Source of the DNA: Croceicoccus marinus | GTDB lineage: Bacteria > Pseudomonadota > Alphaproteobacteria > Sphingomonadales > Sphingomonadaceae | Length of the DNA: 64,000 nt | Direction of reading: 5' to 3' | NCBI RefSeq assembly: GCF_001661675.2 | Contig: NZ_CP019603.1 | Coordinates: forward strand, 558,001-622,000 | In this document: positions 8,951-16,344 of the stretch, in pieces | How positions within the stretch are numbered: position 1 is the stretch's first letter | Layout: every line of letters starts with the position of its first letter | The notes under the pieces: generated by a model | The model's input: the letters and a program-made list of their open reading frames with translations, nothing else | What the model was told of the DNA's origin: nothing | The model's database searches: none | Translations under genes and position numbers: made by a program

Positions 8951-8975
8951 GACGCGCGGCGCGGCAAAGCGTTCC
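8951..8975 (-). promoter_or_regulatory. Candidate EcfG-type promoter for the 8757-8915 gene
   Basis: On the minus strand GGAAC (8975-8971) is followed after 16 nt by CGTC (8954-8951), against the EcfG consensus GGAAC, 16-17 nt, CGTT. The expected start is near 8941, which leaves a short leader with a ribosome-binding site before ATG 8915. It is well placed. Confidence 0.5.
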
Positions 8976-9155
8976 CCCGCCGAACTGTCGCATCAGCTGT
9001 CGAAGTCATTGGGCGCAGCTGCGGCTCGTTCGGTCGCAAACCGCCGCTGCCGGCGGCGGGCGGGCCCCGCCGGAACCTCCCGCTAACGCCTTGACAGCAA
9101 ACGCAAAGGCGAAAGGCCGGTTCGGCTGTCGGCCCGCCGCTTGATCGTGGTTAAC

Positions 9156-9180
9156 GGAACAGGCGAAAGCGGGCGGGGTT
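9156..9180 (+). promoter_or_regulatory. Candidate EcfG-type promoter for the hemerythrin gene
   Basis: GGAAC (9156-9160) is followed after 16 nt by GGTT (9177-9180). A start near 9188 would give a leader of about 120 nt to ATG 9308. The -10 differs from CGTT in one base. Confidence 0.4.
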
Positions 9181-9307
9181 CTGGAGTCGTACCGGAAGAT
9201 AAGAGGTCCGCTCGCTCCAAGTTGTCGAAGAAGACGCTTGATCTGCTTCAACGGCAGGACCGAGGGAGGGATCTAGCCGACATTTCACAAGCACAGGAGA
9301 CGACCCC

Positions 9308-9883
9308 ATGTCCTTTCTCGACAAACTGGCGGCGGCCATCGCGCCGGCTGCTTCCAAGGAAGACCGTGCCGAGGCACGCCGCAAGGCGGAAGCCCTGGCC
9401 GGGCGCGAGGAGTGGATCGGGCTGATCGTGCAGCAACACAAGCAGATCGAGACGCTGATTTCGGAAGCCGCCACGGCCCCCGGCGCGGATGCCCGGCGCA
9501 AGGCGGTCCGCGAATTCGAGCGCGTGCTCACCGGCCACGCCACGGCCGAGGAAGCGGTGCTCTATCCCGACATGGCAGAGTTCAGCGGCAAGACCCATGC
9601 CGGAATGGGTTATGAAGAACACGCGATGACCAAGATCCAGGTGGCGAAGCTTGAGAAGCTGGACCCGATGTCGGACGAGTGGCGCGAGAAGATCGACCAT
9701 ATCCGCAGCGCGCTGGAACAGCACATGTACCAGGAGGAAGGTAGCTGGATGCCCGACCTGGCTGAGAAGCTGCCGCAGATCGACAGGACCCGGCTGACCG
9801 AACGCTTCGTCGAGGAGTACGAGCGTTATTGTGGAGACGGTTCGGCGCGTCAGGGCGCGATGGCGGGCGCTGTCCAACGCTGA
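9308..9883 (+). CDS. Hemerythrin (HHE cation-binding) domain protein
   Basis: A 191-residue protein with a helical N-terminal segment, then a hemerythrin/HHE domain over about residues 33-145. Likely diiron ligands are His44 (QQHKQI), His77 and the following Glu residues (GHATAEEAVLYP), His105 (YEEHAMTK) and His139 with nearby Glu (EQHMYQEE). The family binds a non-haem diiron centre and acts in oxygen, NO or iron handling, often under stress control. ATG 9308 has a clear AGGAG upstream. A 9-bp hairpin lies 18 nt past the stop. Confidence 0.87.
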   Translation: MSFLDKLAAAIAPAASKEDRAEARRKAEALAGREEWIGLIVQQHKQIETLISEAATAPGADARRKAVREFERVLTGHATAEEAVLYPDMAEFSGKTHAGMGYEEHAMTKIQVAKLEKLDPMSDEWREKIDHIRSALEQHMYQEEGSWMPDLAEKLPQIDRTRLTERFVEEYERYCGDGSARQGAMAGAVQR

Positions 9884-9901
9884 CGCGGAAAACGCGCAGA
9901 T

Positions 9902-9926
9902 GGCACGGCCCGTCAGCGGCCGTGCC
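9902..9926 (+). terminator. Hairpin downstream of the hemerythrin gene
   Basis: GGCACGGCC (9902-9910) and GGCCGTGCC (9918-9926) form a perfect 9-bp stem with a 7-nt loop, 18 nt after the stop. There is no T-tract, so it is a transcript-end or stability hairpin rather than a textbook intrinsic terminator. Confidence 0.45.
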
Positions 9927-9977
9927 GACCAGCGGGTGTTTGCGCGCCTGCGGCATCGGGCTGGAAACGCGTGTGAA

Positions 9978-10100
9978 TTAGTCCTGCCCTCCCACAATCC
10001 GGCTATCCTTGACCGGTTCGTATAGGTTGTCCTTTGCCTCCTGCGAGGTCGGCTGGTCCGGGTTGGTCTGCGTCTGGCCGCCCAATGTTATCGCTGCGTC
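9978..10100 (-). pseudogene. Possible remnant of a short-chain dehydrogenase C-terminus
   Basis: The minus-strand frame ending at TAA 9980-9978 reads about 35 sensible codons, including QTQTNPDQP and DNLYEPVKDS. The DNL(Y/F)EPV segment resembles the C-terminal tail of a group of alphaproteobacterial SDR proteins. Upstream of 10100 the frame loses protein character and no Rossmann motif is seen, so if the resemblance is real this is a fragment. A start at TTG near 10085 would alternatively give a 35-residue peptide. The evidence is thin. Confidence 0.28.
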
Positions 10101-10282
10101 CGCGCAGCGCCTGGCAAATCGCCCGCACGGACCGCGGATAGCCATAGCCGAATGCGTCCCGTCCGGCGTACGGCGGGCGGTGCTCTCAGTTCGCGCCGGC
10201 GGGTCCTAACTCGGCGCGTGGGACGTATTGGTGAAGGACGCGCGTCGGGAACATCAATGGCGGTAGCTGCGTTTTGGAACTA

Positions 10283-10382
10283 CGCTTCGGTTCGAAGCGA
10301 GAGGGTTCATCCAATGTTTTCGCCGGATGAACCCTTGGGGAAGGCGACCCGCCTGACAGGGCCGCCTTCTTTGCGTCAGGCG
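10283..10382. repeat. Three adjacent inverted repeats (possible structured RNA or end-of-transcript region)
   Basis: Three perfect inverted repeats lie in tandem. CGCTTCG/CGAAGCG is at 10283-10299 (3-nt loop), GGGTTCATCC/GGATGAACCC at 10303-10334 (12-nt loop), and CGCCTGAC/GTCAGGCG at 10350-10382 (17-nt loop). They sit 8-107 nt beyond the stop of the minus-strand gene at 10390. None is followed by a T-run on either strand. Confidence 0.5.
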
Positions 10383-10389
10383 CCGAGCC

Positions 10390-10605
10390 TCAGGCTGTGG
10401 CGGCCATGATCTGCCAGATCGTCGTATCCGCGGTCGGGACCCGGCGTATCCGGCACAACATCTTGTCATTCTTCCAGAGTTCGGCAGACCTGCCGGAAGA
10501 CTCCTTGTGCGCATAAATCAGCGCGGCGGCAGCGTCGTTTGCATCGAATTCGACGGCCAGCTCGTCATTCTTGCCATTCTTGGGGAAAACCAACTTGTAG
10601 TGCAT
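10390..10605 (-). CDS. Small protein of unknown function (71 aa)
   Basis: A 71-residue protein starting MHYKLVFPKNGKNDELAVEFDANDAAAALIYAHKE and continuing with SSGRSAELWKNDKMLCRIRR. The alternation of strands and helices suggests a compact folded domain. ATG 10605 has GAGAGG upstream, and an in-frame TTG at 10611 is less likely. The upstream DNA (10660-10760) is strikingly AT-rich for this window and probably holds the promoter. I do not recognise the family. Confidence 0.65.
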   Translation of the reverse strand: MHYKLVFPKNGKNDELAVEFDANDAAAALIYAHKESSGRSAELWKNDKMLCRIRRVPTADTTIWQIMAATA

Positions 10606-10615
10606 GCGCAAACCT

Positions 10616-10655
10616 CTCTCATCCCCAACCCTACGGGTGGGGTCCCACCGAAAAG
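10616..10655 (-). promoter_or_regulatory. Leader hairpins upstream of the 10390-10605 gene
   Basis: An interrupted inverted repeat, CCCCAACCC-TAC-GGGTGGGG, is followed by the palindrome GTGGGGTCCCAC, just 5' of the gene on its own strand. They could fold in the leader RNA or act as an operator. No riboswitch class was recognised. Confidence 0.3.
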
Positions 10656-10770
10656 AATCGTTTTCGCTGAATAGATCCTTGTCCGAGACTTGCGCGTTTT
10701 CAACAAAATTTTAGCTATTATTTGTTAATTTAATGGTAGCGATAACATCGATTTACGCTCGATCTTCGCG

Positions 10771-10780
10771 ATTATTGTCC
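10771..10780. promoter_or_regulatory. Half-site resembling the operator at 18806
   Basis: ATTATTGTCC here is identical to ten bases of the operator 18806-18821, but the left arm and the downstream GAGAATTGTCAAA block are missing. It lies beyond the 3' end of the operon that the full operator controls. It may be chance. Confidence 0.2.
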
Positions 10781-10834
10781 GACATATGCTGGGGCCTGAA
10801 GGGCGGGGCGAAACGTGCTGCGATGCGCTGCCGA

Positions 10835-12553
10835 TCAGCGGCAGGCGCCGCCGTCGGGCCAGCCGGTCCAGCCCGGTCCGTGGACGAAACGCCCCGGCGC
10901 CGCGCCCGTATGCTCGCCTTTCGCAAGCACCTGTACACCGTTTACGAACACGTCGCGCACGCCAGTGGAATACTGGTGCGGCTCGGCATAGGTCGCCTTG
11001 TCGCCGATAGTCGCGGGATCGAAGATCACGACATCGGCGAACTTGCCCTCCGCCAGCAATCCACGGTCGCGGATGGACAGGTTTTCGGCGGGCAGCGCAG
11101 TCAGCTTGCGCACCGCTTCGGCCAGCGAAAGCGCCTGTTCCTCGCGCACATATTTGCCCAGCAGGCGGGCGAAATTGCCATAGGCACGCGGGTGGGTGTC
11201 GCTCTGCAGGAAGATGCCTTCCGCCGCGGGCGCCTCGGCGTCGGAGCCGAAGCTCATGTAGGGCAGGGCGGTCTGACGGCGCACGTTTTCCTCGGACATC
11301 AGGAAAAAGGCCGCGCTGATCCCGCTGCCGTCTTCCAGCAGCAGGTCGATCACCGCATCCTCGACGCTGACGCCGCGCATCTGCGCCACTTCGGCCAGGG
11401 TCTTGCCGGTCAGGCCTTTCATGTCGGGGTTCGAAAAGCCGACCAGCAAGACGTTTTCGCCGCCGCCGGCAAGGCGCAGCAGGTTCTCCCACCCGGTATC
11501 GGATCGGCGCATCTCGGCCACGATGCGGGCGCGGGTCGCCGGATCGCGCAGCCGCGCAAGCAGCGCGTCATAGCCGCCGTCCTGCGCCCAGGGCGGCGTC
11601 ACCGCGGCCAGGAAGGTGCCGCCCGCGGTATAGAGATACATGTCGGTGGTGATCTCCAGCCCCTCGGCCCGCGCGGCCTCGATCTGGGCGATCACTTCGG
11701 GCAGGCGGTCCCAGTTGTCCTTGCCCGCCAGCTTGAGGTGGTAGATCTCGGCCGGAACGTCGGCCTCGCGCGCGATGGTGACCAGCTCGTCGATGGCGGC
11801 GGCGATATTGTCGCCTTCCGATCGCATGTGGCTGATATACATCCCGCCGCATTGCCCGGCTTCCTGCAACAACGCGACCAGTTCGGGCGTCTCGGCGTAG
11901 TTTGCGGGCGCATAGATCAGCGAGGATCCGACCCCCAGCGCGCCTTCCTCCATCGCGGTGCGGACCAGCGCGCGCATGCGGGAAAGCTGCCGGGGCGTGG
12001 GATCGACATCGGCCTCGCCAAGCTCGTGCATGCGCACCGTGGTGGCGCCGACGAAGCTGGCGATGTTGGGCGACACGCCCTTGTCTTCCAGGAACTGCAG
12101 ATATTCGCCCAGCGTGGTCCAGGTGATCGGATACTTGATGTCGCCCTGACGCGCGGTCGCCTCGTCCTTCATCGCCTGGGTATAGGGGCCCATCGACCAG
12201 CCTTCGCCAAAGACTTCCAGCGTGATCCCCTGTTTCAGGTCGGACATGCCGCGTCCGTCGACGATCAGCGATTCGTTCGCCCAGCTCAGCATGTTGATTA
12301 AGCCGGGGGAGACCGCCATGCCGCTGGCGTCGATCTCGGTCCTGCCGCGGCCTTCGACCGTGCCGACATCGGCGATGCGGTCGCCGTCGATGGCGACATC
12401 GCCGACGAAGGGCGCGCCGCCCGATCCGTCATAGACCGTGCCGCCGCGAATGACCGTGTCGTGCATGGCCGCCTGCGGGACCGACGCGCAGCCCGCAAGC
12501 AGCGCGGCGGTGGCGGTCGCTAGGGCGGTGAAACGTCCGGCTGCTCGCGTCAT
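10835..12553 (-). CDS. D-aminoacylase-family lipoprotein amidohydrolase with altered metal site
   Basis: A 572-residue protein with a lipoprotein signal (LLAGC, Cys22), then an N-acyl-D-amino-acid deacylase-type fold: the beta domain DTVIRGGTVYDGSG, the TIM barrel and C-terminal GLLAEGKFADVVIFDP. Barrel residues matching known ligands are present: His in YISHMRSEG, His in EIYHLKLAGK and Asp in SFGSDAEA. The usual HxH after the first strand is replaced by NMLSWAN (87-93), and the usual Cys position by GEGWS. A single-metal or changed activity is likely. The ATG overlaps the serine hydrolase stop by 4 nt; it is last in the operon. Likely periplasmic release of D-amino acids from N-acyl forms, by inference. 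Confidence 0.8.
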   Translation of the reverse strand: MTRAAGRFTALATATAALLAGCASVPQAAMHDTVIRGGTVYDGSGGAPFVGDVAIDGDRIADVGTVEGRGRTEIDASGMAVSPGLINMLSWANESLIVDGRGMSDLKQGITLEVFGEGWSMGPYTQAMKDEATARQGDIKYPITWTTLGEYLQFLEDKGVSPNIASFVGATTVRMHELGEADVDPTPRQLSRMRALVRTAMEEGALGVGSSLIYAPANYAETPELVALLQEAGQCGGMYISHMRSEGDNIAAAIDELVTIAREADVPAEIYHLKLAGKDNWDRLPEVIAQIEAARAEGLEITTDMYLYTAGGTFLAAVTPPWAQDGGYDALLARLRDPATRARIVAEMRRSDTGWENLLRLAGGGENVLLVGFSNPDMKGLTGKTLAEVAQMRGVSVEDAVIDLLLEDGSGISAAFFLMSEENVRRQTALPYMSFGSDAEAPAAEGIFLQSDTHPRAYGNFARLLGKYVREEQALSLAEAVRKLTALPAENLSIRDRGLLAEGKFADVVIFDPATIGDKATYAEPHQYSTGVRDVFVNGVQVLAKGEHTGAAPGRFVHGPGWTGWPDGGACR

Positions 12554-14172
12554 GGTGCCTCTCCCTGTTGGGCGCTGTCGCTAGCGACCGGCGTGAACAG
12601 CAGGTCGCGGTAGTCCCAGCTGGAATCGGCGACGGGCGAAACCGCCTTCATCGTGATCCGGTCCACCGCGCCTTCGGCGTCGAGCTGGAAGGTGACATAG
12701 GCAGGCTCGAACCCTTCCTCGTCATAGCGGGTGACGAAAGTGTCGTATTGCCAGTGCTCCAGCGTGGCGGTGACGCCCTGCCAGTGCGGGTAATCGACTT
12801 TCAGCGCGCCATCCTGCTCGGTGATGGCGATCGTGCCGAACCATGGGTCCTTGTAGCGTCCCGCATAGGCGGACAGCGGGCGCGAGGGGCCGACATCGGC
12901 GGGCCTGCTTTCTGGCGCGGCAAGCGCCCGAGCAGCATCGCTGAAATAATCGTCGATGAACTTGCCGAATTCGGCGGGCCAGTCGTTGCCCTCGATCCCC
13001 AGGTAATGGTCGATCAGCTCGAATTGCAGGCCGGTCAGCAGGCCCGCTTCCTCGCTGTTGGTGGCAAGGAAGATGCCGACATCCTGTTCGGGCAGCAGGA
13101 TCAGCCGGGTGATCGATCCATAGACGCCGCCGCCATGCATGATCACGCGCGATCCCTGGTAATCGCGCACGTTCCAGCCCAGCGCATAGGTGTTGAACAG
13201 CGGCTCGGTTCGGTCGAGCGGGGCGGGGAAGCCGGGTTCGGGCATCAGCACGACGGGGGACCACATCTCGCGCGCCTGCTCCTCGCTGAACAGGCGGGCG
13301 TCCGCGGTGCCGGTGTCGGGAAGATCGCCAAGCGCAAGCTGCGCCTCGATCCAGCGGGCCATGTCGTTGGCGCTGGCGGCGATCCCGCCCGCGGGCGCGG
13401 CGACCTGCGATACGATCAATCTGTCGTCCAGCCGTTCCATCGTTCCCATGCCGCGGATCGGGCCGTCGATGCGCGCGTGCGGGTCAGCGATCAGCCTTTC
13501 GTCGCCGCGATCGTCGTTGCGGGTGGTGGCGCGGGCCATGCCGGCGGGGCGCAGGATGCGCTCGGTGGTGAACGCCTCCCAATCCTGCCCGCTGACCTTT
13601 TCGATCAGGCGGCCCGCGACCATGTAGAGGATGTTGTCATAGGCATAGCTGCCGCGAAAATCGTTCTCCAGCGGGATATGGCCCAGCCGTTCGACCACGT
13701 CGGCGCGGGTCAGGTCGCTGCGCGGCACGAACAGCAGGTCTCCCGCGCCCAGCCCCAGGCCGCTGCGATGGACCAGAAGGTCGCGCACCGTCATCTCGCG
13801 CGTGATCCAGGCGTCGGCCATGCGGAATTCGGGCATGTGGTCGATGACGGGATCGTCCCAGCCGATCTTCCCGTCGTCGACCAGTATGGCCAGCCCCGCG
13901 GCGGTGAAGGCCTTGGTCACCGAACCGATGGCGAAATTGGTGTCGGCGGTGACCGGCACGGGGTCCTCCAGGTCGGTGACGCCGAACCCGCGTGCGAAAG
14001 TGACTTCCCCGTCCTCCACGATGGCGACCGATGCGCCGGGCGCGCCGAAACTGTCGAGCAGCGCGTTCACCCGCGCCTCCAGATCGGCGGGCGGCGCGGC
14101 GGCGGCGGGCGCGGCGCACAGGCACAGGACAAGCGAGACGGGTGCCAGCAGGCGCGGCAATGTGCGGATCAT
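12550..14172 (-). CDS. Serine hydrolase, beta-lactamase / D-aminopeptidase family
   Basis: A 540-residue exported protein (signal peptide about 1-25). The penicillin-recognising fold shows SxxK as SVTK (Ser84, Lys87), a Tyr-x-Asn motif as YDN in GSYAYDNILYM, and HGG in VIMHGGGVYG. A C-terminal beta-rich domain of about 150 residues (DVGPSRPLSAYAGRYKDPWFG onward) resembles DUF3471-type tails of peptidase-like members. Relatives include D-aminopeptidases, D,D-peptidases and esterases. The longer open frame to 14490 is antisense shadow; ATG 14172 has GGAGG and overlaps the permease stop by 4 nt. Its neighbours favour cleavage of D-amino-acid-containing peptides. Confidence 0.85.
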   Translation of the reverse strand: MIRTLPRLLAPVSLVLCLCAAPAAAAPPADLEARVNALLDSFGAPGASVAIVEDGEVTFARGFGVTDLEDPVPVTADTNFAIGSVTKAFTAAGLAILVDDGKIGWDDPVIDHMPEFRMADAWITREMTVRDLLVHRSGLGLGAGDLLFVPRSDLTRADVVERLGHIPLENDFRGSYAYDNILYMVAGRLIEKVSGQDWEAFTTERILRPAGMARATTRNDDRGDERLIADPHARIDGPIRGMGTMERLDDRLIVSQVAAPAGGIAASANDMARWIEAQLALGDLPDTGTADARLFSEEQAREMWSPVVLMPEPGFPAPLDRTEPLFNTYALGWNVRDYQGSRVIMHGGGVYGSITRLILLPEQDVGIFLATNSEEAGLLTGLQFELIDHYLGIEGNDWPAEFGKFIDDYFSDAARALAAPESRPADVGPSRPLSAYAGRYKDPWFGTIAITEQDGALKVDYPHWQGVTATLEHWQYDTFVTRYDEEGFEPAYVTFQLDAEGAVDRITMKAVSPVADSSWDYRDLLFTPVASDSAQQGEAP

Positions 14173-15284
14173 GACGGTAAAGCCTCCGGAGCGCGTTTGA
14201 CGATGCGATAGGTGCCGATGACCAGCAGCGGCAGGACAAAGAGAAACAGCATGACATACCCGAACAGGCCGTAGCCCTGCGCGATCAGGTCGATCAGGCC
14301 AAGCCGCGCGGCCAGCACGCCCGATCCGATGACGACCAGCGCGCCGATGCCGATGCGGGCCAGCGGCGGCAGTTCGTGCCCGCGCCGCCGGGCGGCGGTG
14401 GCGGCGCGTTCTTCCAGCGCGTTCACCATGCCGACGCCGGTTTCCAGCAGCGCGATGAAGATCATCCCCTGGAACAGGAACGCAAACCAATCCGCGCCCA
14501 TCCGGTCCAGCAGGAAGTCGGATGGCAGGGCCGCATCGCCGATGGCGGGATAGAACGCGGTCATCGACAGGAACATGACCAGCGCGGGCAGCATGGCGAG
14601 CGGCCCGGCCAGCAGCCCCGCCACCACCGCGTCGCGCCGCGATGTCTGGTGCCGCAGGAAGGGCAGGATCAGCACCGCGCCAATGACGTTATAGCTGGCA
14701 TAGGTGACGCCGCCCCCGATCCAGCCGGTGCCGACGGGCGCATCGTTCCAGTTGCCGCCGATGGCGCCCCCGAACGCGATCAGCGCCAGCACCAGGAACA
14801 GCCCATAGACCGCATAGATGGCAAGCGAGGAGAAGCGAAACATCCGCTCTGCCGCCGCGGTGCCCATGCCGGCGACCGCGATGGTCAGCGCCAGCAGCAG
14901 CGCGGTGCCCGCCCATGTCGGCCAGGCAAGCAGTGCCGCGCCGATCTCTCCCGCGGCGGCGGCCATCACCGCGATCACCAGCACCATGAACAGCACATAG
15001 GCGATCTCGAACAGGATCCAGCCGGGGCCCAGCAGGTGCTGGAAGAACATGCGGTAGTCGCCCGCCTGCACCTGCCGCGCGAAGACGAATGTCAGCGCGC
15101 AGACCACGCTCCAGATACACATGGCGAGCAGCATGCCGAGGAAACCGCCCATCGGCCCGCTGCCCAGGAAGAACTCGGCAATCTCGCGCCCGGTGGCATA
15201 GCCGCCGCCGATCACCACCGCCTTGAAGGCGAAACCCGGCAGGACGAGGCGCCGGAACCAGTCGTCTGGAAGCCCCGCGCTCAC
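14169..15284 (-). CDS. YkvI-like membrane transporter
   Basis: A 371-residue protein with about ten transmembrane helices. It opens with the conserved FKAVVIGGGYATGREIAEFFLGSGPMGG segment typical of YkvI-type proteins, a distant branch of LeuT-fold amino-acid symporters. No YkvI substrate is firmly established; the gene partners point to an amino acid or N-acyl amino acid. The GTG start at 15284 overlaps the DgcN-like stop (GTGA), and its own stop overlaps the next ATG, so translation is coupled on both sides. The larger open frame upstream to 16253 is shadow of the DUF1611 gene. Confidence 0.78.
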   Translation of the reverse strand: MSAGLPDDWFRRLVLPGFAFKAVVIGGGYATGREIAEFFLGSGPMGGFLGMLLAMCIWSVVCALTFVFARQVQAGDYRMFFQHLLGPGWILFEIAYVLFMVLVIAVMAAAAGEIGAALLAWPTWAGTALLLALTIAVAGMGTAAAERMFRFSSLAIYAVYGLFLVLALIAFGGAIGGNWNDAPVGTGWIGGGVTYASYNVIGAVLILPFLRHQTSRRDAVVAGLLAGPLAMLPALVMFLSMTAFYPAIGDAALPSDFLLDRMGADWFAFLFQGMIFIALLETGVGMVNALEERAATAARRRGHELPPLARIGIGALVVIGSGVLAARLGLIDLIAQGYGLFGYVMLFLFVLPLLVIGTYRIVKRAPEALPS

Positions 15285-16321
15285 GATCCCAGGCAGCTGT
15301 CGAGCAGGCGGGCGAGCGGTGGTCCGCCGATCATCGGATCGGCCACCGGCAGGCCCAGCCGCGCCGCCTCGCGCTCCATCAGCGCATGCGCCTCGGCGCG
15401 GTCCATCCCGGCGGTGTTGAAGGCCGCGCCGCCGCAGCGGATCGCGGGATTGGTGCGCCTGCCCAGCATCGTGGTCAGCTCGATCACCTCCTCGATCGAA
15501 GGCAGCGCATAGGTTTCGTGGCCGAGAATATGCGTGCGCCCCGGCTGGTGGCAGACCACGAACACGTCGGGCTGGCTGCCGTGCAGCAGCGCAAGCGACA
15601 CGCCCGCATAGGCGGGGTGGAACAGCGATCCCTGCCCCTCGATCACGTCCCAGTGATCGGCAGCGGCATCGGGAGACAGCGCCTCTGCCGCGCCCGCCGC
15701 GAAATCGACGACCACGCTGTCGAGCGCGATGCCCCCGCCCGAAATCATGATCCCGGTCTGGCCCGAGGCGCGGAAATCGGCATCGATCCCGCGATCCGCC
15801 ATCGCCCGCTGCAGCGCGAGCGCGGTGTATTTCTTGCCCAGCGCGCAATCGGTGCCGACGGTCAGCAGACGCTTGCCAGCGCGCTTGCGGCCCGTGCCCA
15901 CCTGCAGGCCCGCGGGCGGCGTGCGGATGTCGACCAGCCGCGCGCCCGAACGCTGCGCCGCGGCGCGCAGTTCGGGAATGTCGGCCAGCCGCGCATGCAT
16001 CCCGCTGACGATGTCGAGCCCCGCGTCCAGCGCCTCTGCCAGCGAAGGGATCCACGCGGGCGCGATCTTGCCGCCCGAATTGGCGATGCCGATCACCAGC
16101 GAGCGCGCGCCCCTTGCCGCCGCCTCGCCCATCGTCAGCCGTTCCAGCCCCGCGCTGACGCTGGCCTGCGGCAGGGCGAATTCGCCGACGCACCGATCGC
16201 CCGCCCAGTCGCGCAGGCCGAAGGCGGTCTTGGCATAGCCAGGTTCGGTACAATCGCCCAGGAACAGCAGATAGGGCGGCGCGAAGCCGTGCCCGGCCGC
16301 TGCCGGTTCATCGGCGGACAT
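15281..16321 (-). CDS. dgcN: DUF1611 protein, DgcN-like D-glutamate N-acetyltransferase
   Basis: A 346-residue cytosolic protein of the DUF1611 family. The N-terminal Rossmann-like domain (PPYLLFLGDCTEPGYAKTAFGLRDW) is followed by a P-loop-like segment, GTDCALGKKYT (156-166), and the C-terminal ILGHETYALPSIEEVIELT. Members named DgcN acetylate D-glutamate in a marine D-Glu pathway, where DgcA then racemises the N-acetyl product. A DgcA-like gene is present at 20181, which supports the name. ATG 16321 is preferred (GGGAG 8 nt upstream) over an in-frame TTG at 16348. It follows the receptor gene by 23 nt and overlaps the permease by 4 nt. Confidence 0.75.
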   Translation of the reverse strand: MSADEPAAAGHGFAPPYLLFLGDCTEPGYAKTAFGLRDWAGDRCVGEFALPQASVSAGLERLTMGEAAARGARSLVIGIANSGGKIAPAWIPSLAEALDAGLDIVSGMHARLADIPELRAAAQRSGARLVDIRTPPAGLQVGTGRKRAGKRLLTVGTDCALGKKYTALALQRAMADRGIDADFRASGQTGIMISGGGIALDSVVVDFAAGAAEALSPDAAADHWDVIEGQGSLFHPAYAGVSLALLHGSQPDVFVVCHQPGRTHILGHETYALPSIEEVIELTTMLGRRTNPAIRCGGAAFNTAGMDRAEAHALMEREAARLGLPVADPMIGGPPLARLLDSCLGS

Positions 16322-16344
16322 CGCCCGCTCTCCCGCCTCCGCGA

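Larger units (their letters stand above)
8916..9307. other. 392-nt divergent intergenic region with two candidate stress promoters
   Basis: This gap separates the small minus-strand gene (start 8915) from the hemerythrin gene (start 9308). It holds one GGAAC-type promoter in each direction (8951-8975 minus; 9156-9180 plus). A TTGACA at 9091-9096 has no matching -10. Beyond these I see no convincing gene. Confidence 0.6.
9884..10389. other. 506-nt gene-poor region with several inverted repeats
   Basis: It contains the hemerythrin 3' hairpin, the possible SDR remnant (9978-10100) and three further inverted repeats between 10283 and 10382. No intact gene is supported in it. Confidence 0.6.

Noticed and set aside
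10303..10334. Ten-bp hairpin as an intrinsic terminator
   Set aside because: No T-run follows on either strand, so it is listed only as an inverted repeat.
12550..14490. 646-codon version of the serine hydrolase
   Set aside because: The first 106 codons are shadow of the permease gene; the signal peptide and ribosome-binding site place the start at 14172.
14169..16253. Apparent 694-residue fusion upstream of the permease
   Set aside because: The N-terminal half is the out-of-frame image of the DUF1611 gene; the coupled GTG at 15284 explains the true start.
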